In this document: positions 1 to 10,973 of the stretch, in pieces
Numbering within the stretch: the stretch's first letter is position 1
How the letters are laid out: every line of letters begins with the position of its first letter
Assembly (NCBI GenBank): GCA_902532475.1
Contig: CACAIE010000005.1
Coordinates: 1 to 64,000 of the forward strand
DNA length: 64,000 nucleotides
Direction of reading: 5' to 3'
DNA from: an uncultured SAR116 cluster alpha proteobacterium
GTDB lineage: Bacteria > Pseudomonadota > Alphaproteobacteria > Puniceispirillales > GCA-002684695
The notes under the pieces: model-generated
Told to the model about the DNA's origin: nothing
What the model saw: only the letters and a program-made list of their open reading frames with translations
Database searches by the model: none
Position numbers and translations under genes: made by a program

Positions 1-1689
1 TTAGGGAATGAAACTTTTGCAGATTTACTAGCTGAGAGCTTTGCAGAAAACTCTAAAATAGAAGGAAGTGTAGTTAAAGGTACAATTGTAAGCATTGAAA
101 ATGATGTCGCTTTAGTTGACGTTGGTTTAAAATCTGAGGGAAGAATATCTCTAAAAGAATTTTCTCCTCCTGGAGTAAAAACTGAAATTAAAACAGGCGA
201 TACAGTTGATGTTTATATTGAAAAAATAGAAGGAAAAAATGGTGACACTGTTTTAAGTAGAGAAAAAGCGAAAAGGGAAGAAACTTGGTCAATTTTAGAG
301 ATAGCACAAAAAAAACAAGAGCGTGTGAATGGTATAATTTTTGGTAAAGTTAAAGGAGGATTTACAGTTGATTTAGATGGTGCAACAGCTTTTTTGCCTG
401 GAAGTCAAGTAGATATTCGACCTATAAAAGATCTCAATACTATTATGGGAGGACCTCAAGCTTTTTTAATTTTAAAAATGGATAGAAAAAGAGGTAACAT
501 AGTTGTTTCAAGGAGAGCCGTACTCGAGGAATCAAGAGCTGAGGCCAGAACTGAGTTAGTTTCCAATCTTGGGGAAGGCCAAGTACTAAAAGGAATAGTC
601 AAAAATATCACTGATTATGGAGCTTTTATTGATTTAGGTGGAGTAGATGGATTATTACATGTAACTGACATTGCTTGGAAAAGAGTTTTGCACCCTTCTG
701 AAGTTCTTAGTTTGGGGGATACTGTAACAGTGCAAGTTATCAAATTTAACACCGAAACACAAAGAATATCCCTCGGCATGAAACAACTTGAGGATGATCC
801 TTGGAATTCAATTGAGAGTAAGTACCCATTAGGCTCAAAAACAAAAGGAAGAATCACAAATATTACTGACTATGGAGCTTTTGTTGAATTAGACCCAGGC
901 ATCGAAGGATTAGTTCACATAACCGAAATAAGCTGGACTAAAAAAAATATTCACCCTGGGAAAATAGTTTCAACTAGTGAACAAGTAGAAGTGATGATTT
1001 TAGATATTGAAGAATCAAAGAGAAGAATATCTCTCGGTTTGAAACAGTGTATTAATAATCCTTGGCAAGAATTCCTTGACAAGAATCCAATTGGCACCGA
1101 AATAGAAGGAGAAATTAGAAATATAACTGAATTTGGTTTATTTGTTGCTGTTTCTGAACAATTAGACGGTCTAGTGCATTTGTCTGATATTTCTTGGGAG
1201 GGAAATACCGAAGAAATATTATCAAAGTACAATAAAGGTGACCAAGTAAAAACAAAAGTACTAGATGCTAATGTTGAAAATGAAAGAATTGCTCTAGGGA
1301 TCAAGCAACTAGAACCAGATCCTTTTGCAGATGGTTCGTTAAAATTAAAGCGCGGAAATATTATAACCTGTATTGTTGAAACTAGCAATGACCAAGGGCT
1401 TGAAGTAGGAGTTAATGATGGATTGAAAGGTTTTATTCGTAAATCTGAGCTCTCAAGAGATAGAGATGAACAAAGACCTGATCGTTTTGCAAAAGGAGAT
1501 AAAGTTGATGCACAAATTACTAATATTGATAAAAAATCTAGAAAGTTAACTCTATCAATCAAAGCAAGGGAAATACTTGAAGAGAAAAAAGCAATGAAAG
1601 ACTATGGGTCTTCTGATAGTGGAGCAACGTTAGGTGATATTTTAGGTGTTGCCTTAAATGTTGATAAAAAAAATGCAAAAGAAAAGTAG
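1..1689 (+). CDS. rpsA: 30S ribosomal protein S1 (5' truncated by window edge)
   Basis: Frame 1 is open from base 1 (LGNETFADLLAESFAENSKIEGSVVKGTIVSI...) and continuous with the ORF at 325; multiple S1 repeats (GxVKNITDYGAFIDLGGVDGLLHVTDI). The track start at 325 is internal. Confidence 0.97.
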   Translation, partial: LGNETFADLLAESFAENSKIEGSVVKGTIVSIENDVALVDVGLKSEGRISLKEFSPPGVKTEIKTGDTVDVYIEKIEGKNGDTVLSREKAKREETWSILEIAQKKQERVNGIIFGKVKGGFTVDLDGATAFLPGSQVDIRPIKDLNTIMGGPQAFLILKMDRKRGNIVVSRRAVLEESRAEARTELVSNLGEGQVLKGIVKNITDYGAFIDLGGVDGLLHVTDIAWKRVLHPSEVLSLGDTVTVQVIKFNTETQRISLGMKQLEDDPWNSIESKYPLGSKTKGRITNITDYGAFVELDPGIEGLVHITEISWTKKNIHPGKIVSTSEQVEVMILDIEESKRRISLGLKQCINNPWQEFLDKNPIGTEIEGEIRNITEFGLFVAVSEQLDGLVHLSDISWEGNTEEILSKYNKGDQVKTKVLDANVENERIALGIKQLEPDPFADGSLKLKRGNIITCIVETSNDQGLEVGVNDGLKGFIRKSELSRDRDEQRPDRFAKGDKVDAQITNIDKKSRKLTLSIKAREILEEKKAMKDYGSSDSGATLGDILGVALNVDKKNAKEK

Positions 1690-1757
1690 ATTGTTTCCTT
1701 CAAACCTTGACCAAACTTTAAAACTTATGCAATTTTATAACTTAAAGGGATGAGTTT

Positions 1758-2036
1758 ATGACAAAATCAGAACTAATTGCAAAAATAGCTTATAAATACC
1801 CAACCCTATATTTAAGTGATGTGGAGAAAATTGTTCTTACTATAATAAAAACTGTTTCAGAATCTATTACTTCAGGTAATCGCGTAGAGCTACGTGGTTT
1901 TGGAACATTTGGTTTAAAAACCATGAAGGCTAGGAAAAGCAGGAACCCTAGAACTGGCAAAACTGTTTTTGTAGAATCTAAATCGGTACCCTATTTCAGA
2001 ATGGGAAAAAAACTTAAAGAACGAATAAATAATTAG
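1758..2036 (+). CDS. ihfB: Integration host factor subunit beta
   Basis: HU/IHF fold with RNPRTGKTVFVESKSVPYFRMGKKLKERI; located directly after rpsA. Confidence 0.93.
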   Translation: MTKSELIAKIAYKYPTLYLSDVEKIVLTIIKTVSESITSGNRVELRGFGTFGLKTMKARKSRNPRTGKTVFVESKSVPYFRMGKKLKERINN

Positions 2037-2048
2037 TTTTAAATAATT

Positions 2049-2279
2049 ATGAGAAATTTGACAAAATTTTTTTCATTGATTCTGACACTACCTTTAATAA
2101 TATTTTTCTCAATTTTTACTATCTCAAATTCAAACATAACATATCTTAGTTTTTGGCCCTTTGAACAAAAATTGATTATGCCTATCTGGGCTTTATCTAT
2201 AAGCTTTTTTTTTCTTGGTTTATTAATTGGATGTGCCATTATGAAAATGACTTATATTAAAAAGAGGTTGTTTAAGTAA
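2049..2279 (+). CDS. LapA domain-containing membrane protein
   Basis: 76 aa, two TM segments, conserved position between ihfB and trpF. Confidence 0.7.
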   Translation: MRNLTKFFSLILTLPLIIFFSIFTISNSNITYLSFWPFEQKLIMPIWALSISFFFLGLLIGCAIMKMTYIKKRLFK

Positions 2280-2322
2280 GAAATCAAAAAATTATTATAA
2301 AATTTTGGGTAACTTAGAGTTT

Positions 2323-2964
2323 ATGGTTGAAATTAAAATATGCGGAATAAAAAGAGAAAAAGATTTAAAAACCATCATAGATCTAAATGTTACTTGGGCT
2401 GGGTTTGTTTTTTATAATAAATCCGTTAGATCTATAAATCGAAATGATCAAATCAAATTATTTAAAATTGCAAAAAACAAAATTGGTATCGTGGCTCTTT
2501 TTGTAGATCCAGAAGATACGCTTATTGAGGAAGTTACCACATTAATAAAACCTGATCTTATCCAATTACACGGTTCTGAAACCCCTGACAGGTGCAAGGA
2601 TATAAAGTTTAAAACAGGCATACCTGTTATGAAAGCTATACAATTAAATAAAATAGAAAATCTAAAAACAGTTTCAGAGTATGAAAATAAAGTTGATAGG
2701 CTATTGTTTGATGCTAAACTAACTGAAGAAAAATTAAGAGGAATTAATACCAAGCCATTTGAATGGCAAATAATTAAACATTATGAAGGAAAAAAAGAAT
2801 GGATGCTTGCGGGTGGATTAAACTCTAACAATATTGAGAACGCAATTAAAGAAAGCGGTGCTAGAGCTGTAGATGTTTCTGGTGGTGTTGAAATATCACC
2901 TGGAATTAAAAGTAAAAAATTAATTAAAAAGTTCATTGGTTGTGCGAATGAACTTTATCGCTAA
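2323..2964 (+). CDS. trpF: Phosphoribosylanthranilate isomerase
   Basis: MVEIKICGIKREKD start motif, GVFV-like core, LAGGLNSNNIENAI, VDVSGGVE; next to trpB. Start moved from 2305 to 2323. Confidence 0.94.
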   Translation: MVEIKICGIKREKDLKTIIDLNVTWAGFVFYNKSVRSINRNDQIKLFKIAKNKIGIVALFVDPEDTLIEEVTTLIKPDLIQLHGSETPDRCKDIKFKTGIPVMKAIQLNKIENLKTVSEYENKVDRLLFDAKLTEEKLRGINTKPFEWQIIKHYEGKKEWMLAGGLNSNNIENAIKESGARAVDVSGGVEISPGIKSKKLIKKFIGCANELYR

Positions 2965-2982
2965 ACAAAATTTTATAATAGT

Positions 2983-4209
2983 ATGCAAAACAAAGTAAAA
3001 CAAAATTCATTTAAAAATCAACCTTCTGAAGATGGAAAGTTTGGAGTATATGGTGGAATGTTTGTTGCTGAAACATTAATGCCTCTGATTTTGGAAGTTT
3101 CAAAATTTTATAATAAATTAAAAACTAATAAATTCTTTCAAGAAAAAATAAAATTTTATCAGAAAAATTATATTGGTAGGCCATCACCACTTTATTTTGC
3201 TGAAAGAATAACAAATTATTGCAATGGCGCTAAAATTTATTTTAAAAGAGATGAATTAAATCATACAGGAGCCCATAAGATCAACAATGTGATTGGTCAA
3301 GCATTATTAGCTAAGGAAATGGGAAAAAATAAAATCATAGCTGAAACAGGAGCTGGTCAACATGGGGTAGCTACAGCAACTGTTTGCGCACTATTTGACA
3401 TGAAATGTGAAGTTTTTATGGGTCAAGAAGATATTGAACGCCAGAGACCGAACGTTGAAAGAATGCAATTACTGGGGGCTAAAATTATTCCTGTTTTATC
3501 GGGTACAGGAACATTAAAAGATGCCATGAATGAAGCACTCAGATATTGGGTATCCAATGCTAAAACTCATTTTTATATAATAGGCACTGTTGCAGGCCCA
3601 CATCCTTACCCTATGATGGTTAGAGATTTTCAATCTATAATTGGTGAAGAGGCCAAATCTCAGATACTAGAAATTGAAAACAAACTGCCCAATAAACTTG
3701 TAGCTTGTATTGGTGGCGGATCAAATGCTATGGGTCTTTTTTATCCGTTTTTAGACGAGAAAAAAGTTGAAATAATTGGTGTTGAGGCTGGAGGTGAAGG
3801 GATACATTCAGGAAAACATGCTGCCTCTCTATCGGGTGGGAAACCAGGTGTTTTGCATGGAAATAAAACTTATTTACTCCAAGATAGTGATGGTCAAATA
3901 ATTGATGCACATTCAATTTCAGCTGGATTAGATTACCCAGGTATTGGCCCAGAACATTCTTGGCTTAACGATATTGGAAGAGTTAAATATGAAACATGTA
4001 CAGATGAAAATGCTCTTGAATCTTTTTTTCTTTGTTCGCAACTAGAAGGAATTATTCCTGCTTTAGAACCCTCACATGCATTATATGTTACGATGAAAAT
4101 TGCTAAAAAAATGAAGCCGAATGAAATTATTATTATGAATTTATGTGGGAGGGGTGACAAAGATCTTACCTCGGTATTACCAAAGTTAAAGAAAATGGGA
4201 AAATTTTAA
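2983..4209 (+). CDS. trpB: Tryptophan synthase beta subunit
   Basis: [14 protein letters not shown], [31 protein letters not shown]. Confidence 0.98.
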   Translation: MQNKVKQNSFKNQPSEDGKFGVYGGMFVAETLMPLILEVSKFYNKLKTNKFFQEKIKFYQKNYIGRPSPLYFAERITNYCNGAKIYFKRDELNHTGAHKINNVIGQALLAKEMGKNKIIAETGAGQHGVATATVCALFDMKCEVFMGQEDIERQRPNVERMQLLGAKIIPVLSGTGTLKDAMNEALRYWVSNAKTHFYIIGTVAGPHPYPMMVRDFQSIIGEEAKSQILEIENKLPNKLVACIGGGSNAMGLFYPFLDEKKVEIIGVEAGGEGIHSGKHAASLSGGKPGVLHGNKTYLLQDSDGQIIDAHSISAGLDYPGIGPEHSWLNDIGRVKYETCTDENALESFFLCSQLEGIIPALEPSHALYVTMKIAKKMKPNEIIIMNLCGRGDKDLTSVLPKLKKMGKF

Positions 4210-4212
4210 TAT

Positions 4213-5040
4213 ATGGGAACAAACAGAATATCCAATCTTTTTAACAGATTAAAAAAAAATAAAAGATCTGGATTAGGAATTTTCATTACAGCAGGAGATC
4301 CAAATATAAAGATTTCGCAATGTATATTAAATGAGCTTCCTAAAAATGGAGCAGATTTTATAGAATTAGGCATGCCATTTTCTGATCCAATGGCAGATGG
4401 ACCAGTAATCCAAGCGTCATCATTAAGGGCATTAAATGCAGGCATGAATTTGTCAAAAATACTTTCGATGGTCAAAAACTTTAGAAAAATAAATAATTAT
4501 ACACCTATTATTTTGATGGGTTATTTTAACCCTATATTTAATTTTGGTGCAGAAAAATTTGTTCGTGAATCCAAAAATGCTGGGGTCGATGGCTTTATAA
4601 TTGTTGATTTACCTCCAGAAGAAGATAAAGAGTTTTTTGATCCCGTTTCAAATTGTGCCTTAGATTTTATTAGATTAATAACTCCCACAACAGATGCTAA
4701 ACGTCTAAAGATGATATTAAAAAAATCTTCTGGTTTCCTTTACTATGTAACTATCACAGGCACAACTGGAACAAAAAAGGCGACTATCAAAGATATAAAA
4801 AGTTCATTATCACTCATAAATAGATTTTCAGATCTTCCAGTAGCCGTTGGGTTTGGAATAACTACAAAAACACAAATTTCTGAAATTTCTGAAATTGCTG
4901 ATGCCGCAGTTGTTGGTAGTCATATTGTAAAATTTATTGAGAATTCATATTCTGAACATAATTCTTTGGATGATAGAACTGTTTTAAATATTCAAAATGA
5001 AGTAAAACATTTATCATCTGGGATAAAAGTATTGGAATAA
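4213..5040 (+). CDS. trpA: Tryptophan synthase alpha subunit
   Basis: FITAGDP, FIELGMPFSDPMADGPVIQ, YYVTITGTTG. Confidence 0.98.
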   Translation: MGTNRISNLFNRLKKNKRSGLGIFITAGDPNIKISQCILNELPKNGADFIELGMPFSDPMADGPVIQASSLRALNAGMNLSKILSMVKNFRKINNYTPIILMGYFNPIFNFGAEKFVRESKNAGVDGFIIVDLPPEEDKEFFDPVSNCALDFIRLITPTTDAKRLKMILKKSSGFLYYVTITGTTGTKKATIKDIKSSLSLINRFSDLPVAVGFGITTKTQISEISEIADAAVVGSHIVKFIENSYSEHNSLDDRTVLNIQNEVKHLSSGIKVLE

Positions 5041-5043
5041 ATT

Positions 5044-5901
5044 ATGAACTGGCTAACTAAATCTGTTCTCCCAAAGATTAAAGCTTTAGTTAATAAAGAT
5101 GAAGTTAAAGAGAACTTATGGATTAAATGTAATTCGTGCAATCAAATGATCTTCAGCAAAGATCTTTTTGAAAATTTAAACATTTGCACTACTTGTAATT
5201 ATCATATGCCTTTATACCCTCAAGATAGACTTAAATTTCTTTTAGATGAAAATACTTTAGAAGTAATAGATTACTTAAGTGATAACCAGGATGTTTTAAA
5301 TTTTAAAGATTTAAAAAAATATTCAGATCGATTAAAAATATCACAAAATCTAACCAATCAAAGAGATTGTATTTATTTGGTAAAAGGTAAAATTGGTGGT
5401 TTCCCTGTAGTGGTCGCTGCATTTGATTTTAGATTTATGGGCGGATCAATGGGAAAGTCAGTAGGTAATGCTTTTGTTAAAGGAGCTCAAATAGCAGTTG
5501 ATCAAAAGAGTTCCTTTATAACAATACCTTCATCAGGAGGTGCAAGAATGCAAGAAGGCATTATTTCATTAATGCAAATGCCCAGAACAATCGCTGCTAT
5601 TCAAATGATTGAAGATGCTAAGTTACCTCATATAGTCCTTCTAACCAACCCAACAACAGGAGGTGTAACCGCAAGTTTTGCAATGTTAGGAGACATCCAT
5701 ATTGCTGAACCAGGTTCTACAATAGGTTTTGCAGGGAAACGTGTTATTGAAGAAACAGTGAAAGAAAAATTACCAGAAAATTTTCAAAAAGCTGAATATT
5801 TACTTGAGCATGGAATGGTAGACATTGTATCCGACAGGCATCAGCATAGAGAAGTTTTTTCAAACCTTTTGAGCATTACTTTAAAAGATTTTAAAAAATA
5901 A
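5044..5901 (+). CDS. accD: Acetyl-CoA carboxylase carboxyltransferase subunit beta
   Basis: N-terminal Cys4 zinc ribbon (CNSC..CTTC), SGGARMQEG, GFAGKRVIEET. Confidence 0.97.
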   Translation: MNWLTKSVLPKIKALVNKDEVKENLWIKCNSCNQMIFSKDLFENLNICTTCNYHMPLYPQDRLKFLLDENTLEVIDYLSDNQDVLNFKDLKKYSDRLKISQNLTNQRDCIYLVKGKIGGFPVVVAAFDFRFMGGSMGKSVGNAFVKGAQIAVDQKSSFITIPSSGGARMQEGIISLMQMPRTIAAIQMIEDAKLPHIVLLTNPTTGGVTASFAMLGDIHIAEPGSTIGFAGKRVIEETVKEKLPENFQKAEYLLEHGMVDIVSDRHQHREVFSNLLSITLKDFKK

Positions 5902-5908
5902 CTTTTTA

Positions 5909-7204
5909 ATGCCATTAATCAATCTAAATAAAATATTAATATCATTACAAGATTATCATCCTAAATACATTGATCTTAATTTAAATAGAATATACCGTTT
6001 ATTGAAAGATTTAGGTGACCCACATTTGAATCTTCCACCAACTATACATGTTGCTGGAACAAATGGTAAAGGCTCTACAATAGCGTTTTTAAAATCTATT
6101 TTAGAGTATGGCGGATTAAAAGTACATGTATACACGTCCCCCCATTTAGTAAGTTTTAATGAGAGAATTAGGATTAAGGGTCAATTAATAACTGATGAAT
6201 TTTTATCTGAATTATTACTTGAAGTTGAAAAAATTAATAATAAAAAAGAAATTACTTTTTTTGAATTTACAACTGCGGCTGCTTTCCTCGCCTTTTCAAG
6301 AGTTAAAGCTGATATATTATTATTAGAAGTTGGCCTTGGTGGAAGATTAGACGCTACTAATGTTGTCCCAAATATACTTGCTTCAATAATTACAAGAATA
6401 TCTTTTGACCATGAACATTTTTTAGGCAATACCCTTTCTTTAATTACTCGAGAAAAATGTGGGATAATTAAAAAGGAAACCCCAGTAATAACAATGCACC
6501 AAGGGGAAAATATTAATCAAATAATAAAAAAGACTTCAATTAAATTAAATGCTCCACTGTCTATAATCAATAAGAAAGATTTCATATTAGGAAAAAAAAG
6601 ATTTTCATTTAAATATAATAATAAAATCATTGAATCTCCTTTACCTTCTCTAAGAGGAAAGCATCAGCATGAAAATAGTGCCCTGGCTTTAACTTGTTTA
6701 AACATAGTTTCCCAAAAGCTAAATAAGTTTAATTTAAGCAGGTCAATTAATGGATTAAAAAAAGTAAGATGGCCGGCTAGAACACAATTTTTAGATAGTG
6801 GTAAGTTGATTAAATTAGTTTATAAAAAACAAAGATTAATTGTTCTTGATGGAGCTCATAATACCTTAGGAGCTAAATCTCTTAAAGAAGTCTTGAAAGA
6901 ATTTAGTGATAATTGGTTATTAATTTTTGGTTACCTTAAAACTAGAAAGCCACAAGAGTTTTTAGAGGAATTAAGAAGTATTTCCAGTGAAATTATAACA
7001 GTTAAAATCCCTGAGCAAAATGAAAGTTACTCTTCAAAGAAATTATTAAAGGCTGCAAAAATGATTGGGTTTTCAGGCTATGCTTCAACATCAATTGTTG
7101 ACGCTTTTAATAAAGCAGAAGAAAGCAATTTATGTATATGTATATGTGGGTCTCTTTATTTAGCTGGAAAAATTTTAAGTATGAATGAAACAGTTCCTAA
7201 CTAA
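5909..7204 (+). CDS. folC: Bifunctional folylpolyglutamate/dihydrofolate synthase
   Basis: HVAGTNGKGS, YTSPHLVSFNERI, EVGLGGRLDATN, VLDGAHN. Confidence 0.96.
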   Translation: MPLINLNKILISLQDYHPKYIDLNLNRIYRLLKDLGDPHLNLPPTIHVAGTNGKGSTIAFLKSILEYGGLKVHVYTSPHLVSFNERIRIKGQLITDEFLSELLLEVEKINNKKEITFFEFTTAAAFLAFSRVKADILLLEVGLGGRLDATNVVPNILASIITRISFDHEHFLGNTLSLITREKCGIIKKETPVITMHQGENINQIIKKTSIKLNAPLSIINKKDFILGKKRFSFKYNNKIIESPLPSLRGKHQHENSALALTCLNIVSQKLNKFNLSRSINGLKKVRWPARTQFLDSGKLIKLVYKKQRLIVLDGAHNTLGAKSLKEVLKEFSDNWLLIFGYLKTRKPQEFLEELRSISSEIITVKIPEQNESYSSKKLLKAAKMIGFSGYASTSIVDAFNKAEESNLCICICGSLYLAGKILSMNETVPN

Positions 7205-7520
7205 TATTTTCACTTATCCACTCAGATAGTTTTGCCTTTGAAAGGGCTCCGATTTTTTCAGCTATTACTTCACCATTTCTAAACAGAAGTAAAGTAGGGA
7301 TGCCTCTAACACCATACTGTTGAGGAGTTGAAGGGTTTTCATCAATATTTAATTTTGTAACCCTTATATCCTCTTTCATCTCTTCAGAAATTTCCTCTAA
7401 TGCAGGGCCTATCATTTTACATGGTCCGCACCACTCAGCCCAAAAATCAACTAAAGTCAAACTGTCTGATTTCAGTACTTCTTTCTCAAAGTTAGTGTCA
7501 TTTATTTTTATTGAAGCCAT
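7197..7520 (-). CDS. trxA: Thioredoxin
   Basis: WAEWCGPCK active site; 107 aa; 3' end overlaps convergent folC by about 8 bp. Confidence 0.97.
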   Translation of the reverse strand: MASIKINDTNFEKEVLKSDSLTLVDFWAEWCGPCKMIGPALEEISEEMKEDIRVTKLNIDENPSTPQQYGVRGIPTLLLFRNGEVIAEKIGALSKAKLSEWISENIS

Positions 7521-7603
7521 ATTATTTTTTGTCCTTACTTTGTAATTAATTTAGTTATGAGAATGAACAAGGTCAAGAAAGATTAAATAAAATTTTTATT
7601 ATA

Positions 7604-9031
7604 TTATAAAAATTGATTTTCAATGTCAGAAATTAATTTATCAAAATCCTTTAGTTGATTTAATTTTTCAACATTATTTTCATTTTCATACTTTGCTTTA
7701 AGATCATCTGATTCTTTGCATGCCTTTGGAATAGTGTTCCATTTTTCGTTATTCATGCTTAAAATTTGGTTTGCTATAGAATTATGAATTTTTTTATAAA
7801 TATCTTTAGGAAGAGTTGAAGGGTGTTCTTCATATATTAATCTCATCCCAAAATAAAAAAGCCTTTCATCGTTGAAGCTATCACATATACTTAACCTTTC
7901 ATCCCATTCAGCTTTATGAAATTTTTCCATGATCTGTTTGTCACTATTGGAAAAAAACCCACCTCTATACAAACTTTCCTCTGCTTGTATCTCCTCTTGA
8001 GATTCAAAGTCACTTTTGAATTCATGTTCCTCTTTAAGTATTGTGGATAAAAGCGACTTAAACTCTTCATTATTTTGAATCTGTGTTGCTCTTTCAATAT
8101 AGATGCCTTCATTTATATCATTGTAGTTATCAAACTTTGAATAGTTTTTGTAATTCATAATAATAGGATTTTTATTATTTTTAATGCTTCTTATAATTTT
8201 GGGACTTTTGGAAATCTCTCTTGATAATTCATTCTTGGACATGTTTAAATATATTTTGGGGTCATTAATTAAGTCAAAACATTGAGGCCATTGATAAACT
8301 GGATGATCACAAACATGTGTTAGAAGAAAAGGTTTCGGTTTTCCATAAAAATAGTCATTGTAACAAAATAATAGTTCATTTTTTATTGTTTTATTAACTT
8401 CAGATTTAGAAGCATTTTTTAGGCCTGAAAGCCAAATTTCATTCGCGTTTTTACATAAAATTTTTCCTATCTCTTTTGTTGCTATAACATCACCTAAAGC
8501 ATCGTGAGCTATATGATTAATTTCATTCATAGGAGCAATTTCATCTAATTTTAGAACGGGGTTCCCTTTTGAGTTGGTTGAATAATTTAACGCTTCCGGA
8601 AAGTAAAGACAGGCACTTCTCACCATGCCTAAAATATCAGCTCTTTTATTCCCATTAAGTTGAGTAAAGTATGGATTATAAAGAGATTTAAATAGAGTTT
8701 TTCTTAAAAACTCTTCATCGAAATTAATTGAATTATAGCCAATGAATATAGCAGGTGACCACTCTTGAAGCTTCTTAATCACTTTATCAATTAAATAATA
8801 ATGGGTTAAGTTTGAGTTTTTAAGCATTTCTGTTGAAGAATTATTTACTAAGAGAGCGCCAGGCTCTGGAACCAGACCTGGCTTTAATGAGCATCTTAAT
8901 TCAATTTTATCTATCTCTTGAAAGCTTAAATTAACTAATACTGCTCCAACTTGAATTATCTGATCCCAATTAGAATTTCTTCCAGTAGTTTCAAAATCAT
9001 ACACTACTAATTTAAGGTTCTCATCTATCAT
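7604..9031 (-). CDS. sbcB: Exodeoxyribonuclease I (DEDD exonuclease)
   Basis: VVYDFETTGRNSNWDQIIQVGAVLV, IFIGYNSINFDEEFLRKT, HIAHDALGDVIAT; ExoI-like length and C-terminal region. Confidence 0.85.
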   Translation of the reverse strand: MIDENLKLVVYDFETTGRNSNWDQIIQVGAVLVNLSFQEIDKIELRCSLKPGLVPEPGALLVNNSSTEMLKNSNLTHYYLIDKVIKKLQEWSPAIFIGYNSINFDEEFLRKTLFKSLYNPYFTQLNGNKRADILGMVRSACLYFPEALNYSTNSKGNPVLKLDEIAPMNEINHIAHDALGDVIATKEIGKILCKNANEIWLSGLKNASKSEVNKTIKNELLFCYNDYFYGKPKPFLLTHVCDHPVYQWPQCFDLINDPKIYLNMSKNELSREISKSPKIIRSIKNNKNPIIMNYKNYSKFDNYNDINEGIYIERATQIQNNEEFKSLLSTILKEEHEFKSDFESQEEIQAEESLYRGGFFSNSDKQIMEKFHKAEWDERLSICDSFNDERLFYFGMRLIYEEHPSTLPKDIYKKIHNSIANQILSMNNEKWNTIPKACKESDDLKAKYENENNVEKLNQLKDFDKLISDIENQFL

Positions 9032-9468
9032 AAAAAATTACATGAAATTGATTTTACTTGTATTTCTCTTTTACTAGGAATTTTATCAATAAAATCAAAT
9101 CTTATGCTAGTCCTAATTTTAGGAATAATATTATCTAATTTTTCTGGCCACTCAATGATAGATATTGCTTTACTGAAAGCTTCATCAAGGTCTAAATCAT
9201 TAATGTCAACGCTATTGTTTAATCTATAAAAATCCATGTGCCAGATTTCTGGACCTTTATATGGTTGATAAGTTTGGATAATATTATAAGTAGGTGAAGT
9301 TACGTCAATATCTTCCTTCATCAAACTTCGTATAAAAAATTTAGCAAAAGTAGTTTTACCTACTCCAAGAGGTCCAGAAAGTGTTATAACATCACCTTCT
9401 GAACAATTTTTGGAAGTTTCAGAAGCTAGTTTTTTTAATTTTTTCAGGTTAAAAAAGTTGCTTATTTT
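9028..9468 (-). CDS. tsaE: tRNA threonylcarbamoyladenosine biosynthesis protein TsaE (5' end unresolved)
   Basis: Upstream of the track ORF the frame reads ISNFFNLKKLKKLASETSKNCSEGDVITLSGPLGVGKTTFAKFFIRSLMKED (P-loop), then ...HMDFYRL...; no ATG/GTG/TTG start before the in-frame stop. Confidence 0.85.
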   Translation of the reverse strand, partial: KISNFFNLKKLKKLASETSKNCSEGDVITLSGPLGVGKTTFAKFFIRSLMKEDIDVTSPTYNIIQTYQPYKGPEIWHMDFYRLNNSVDINDLDLDEAFSKAISIIEWPEKLDNIIPKIRTSIRFDFIDKIPSKREIQVKSISCNFL

Positions 9469-9479
9469 TTAGTCCCCAA

Positions 9480-10880
9480 CTAATACCTATATTGATCAGA
9501 TTTAAAGGGGCCATTAGACGTAATGCCTATATAGCTTAACTGTTCTTCACTTAACTTAGTTAAAGTGGCGCCTACTTTTGACAAATGTAATTCTGCTACC
9601 TTCTCATCTAATTTTCTTGGAAGAGTATAAACTTTATTGTCATAGGCATCGTTATTATTAAAAATTTCCATTTGGGCTAAAACCTGATTAGTAAATGAGG
9701 CAGACATTACAAAACTAGGGTGACCTGTAGCACAACCAAGGTTAACTAATCTTCCTTTAGCGAGCATGATTATTTTTTTTCCATCTGGAAATTTTACTTC
9801 ATCCACTTGCGGTTTAATCTCATCCCATATCATATTATTTAGACCACTAATTTGAATTTCAGAGTCAAAATGGCCGATATTGCATACAACTGCCCTATCC
9901 TTCATTTCTCGCATATGATCAACAGTAATAACGTCTTTATTTCCAGTTGCAGTAACAAAAATATCTGCTTTTGATGCAGCTTGATCCATCGTTACAACTT
10001 CATAACCTTCCATTGCCGCTTGAAGAGCACAAATTGGGTCAATTTCAGTAACCATAACCCTGGCACCACCTTGTCGCAATGAAGCTGCAGATCCTTTTCC
10101 AACATCCCCAAAACCACACACTACCGCTACCTTACCAGCTAGCATTACATCTGTGGCACGTTTTATTCCATCTACCAAGCTTTCCCTGCAACCATATAAA
10201 TTATCAAACTTTGACTTTGTAACACTATCATTGACATTTATAGCAGGAAAAGGTAGGTCCCCTTTTTCTGACATCTGGTATAATCTCAAAACTCCTGTAG
10301 TGGTTTCTTCGGATACACCCTTTAGGTTGTTTTTAACCTCACCAAACCAACCCGGACTTAACTTTATCCTTTTTAAGATTTGAGCCTTCATGGCCTCTTC
10401 TTCTTCATTTTCTGGATTTTTTAATACTTCTTCACCTGCTTCCATTTTAGATCCAAAAATAATATAGGAAGTAGCATCACCCCCATCATCTAATATCATA
10501 TTAGGATAGCCACCATCACTCCAAGTAAATATCTTGTCTACATACTCCCAATATTCTTCAACAGTTTCACCTTTTTTTGCAAAAACAGGAATACCCGCTT
10601 TGGCAATCACGGCCGCAGCATGGTCTTGAGTTGAAAAAATATTACAACTGGCCCAACGAATATCTGCTCCTAAGTTTTCTAATGTCTCAATTAAAACCGC
10701 AGTTTGAATCGTCATATGAAGACAACCGGCTATTCTTGCGCCTTTTAAAACTTTGGATTTACCGTATTCTTCTCTAATAGACATTAGTCCAGGCATTTCT
10801 GTTTCAGCAATATCTAATTCTTTTCTGCCCCAATCAGCCAATGAAATATCTGTTACAACAAAATCTTCCGCAGATGACAT
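9480..10880 (-). CDS. ahcY: Adenosylhomocysteinase
   Basis: [55 protein letters not shown]. Confidence 0.98.
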   Translation of the reverse strand: MSSAEDFVVTDISLADWGRKELDIAETEMPGLMSIREEYGKSKVLKGARIAGCLHMTIQTAVLIETLENLGADIRWASCNIFSTQDHAAAVIAKAGIPVFAKKGETVEEYWEYVDKIFTWSDGGYPNMILDDGGDATSYIIFGSKMEAGEEVLKNPENEEEEAMKAQILKRIKLSPGWFGEVKNNLKGVSEETTTGVLRLYQMSEKGDLPFPAINVNDSVTKSKFDNLYGCRESLVDGIKRATDVMLAGKVAVVCGFGDVGKGSAASLRQGGARVMVTEIDPICALQAAMEGYEVVTMDQAASKADIFVTATGNKDVITVDHMREMKDRAVVCNIGHFDSEIQISGLNNMIWDEIKPQVDEVKFPDGKKIIMLAKGRLVNLGCATGHPSFVMSASFTNQVLAQMEIFNNNDAYDNKVYTLPRKLDEKVAELHLSKVGATLTKLSEEQLSYIGITSNGPFKSDQYRY

Positions 10881-10973
10881 AATTTTATTCCTTATTTATA
10901 TTAATTAAATTAAAAGCTAAATATCAGCTTAAAGTGTTTTGAGCAATAGATCGAGATAAATTTTATTGGCTTG

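Noticed and set aside
951-1562. 203-aa minus-strand ORF inside rpsA (and the similar 615-857 ORF)
   Set aside because: Antisense to a highly conserved S1 coding region; Ser/Ile-rich shadow ORF with no motif.
2039-2239. 66-aa minus-strand ORF
   Set aside because: Exact antisense of the LapA-like gene; no support for coding.
10881-10973. SAM/SAH riboswitch upstream of ahcY
   Set aside because: The leader is very AT-rich and I could not match a known riboswitch core or a convincing paired structure.
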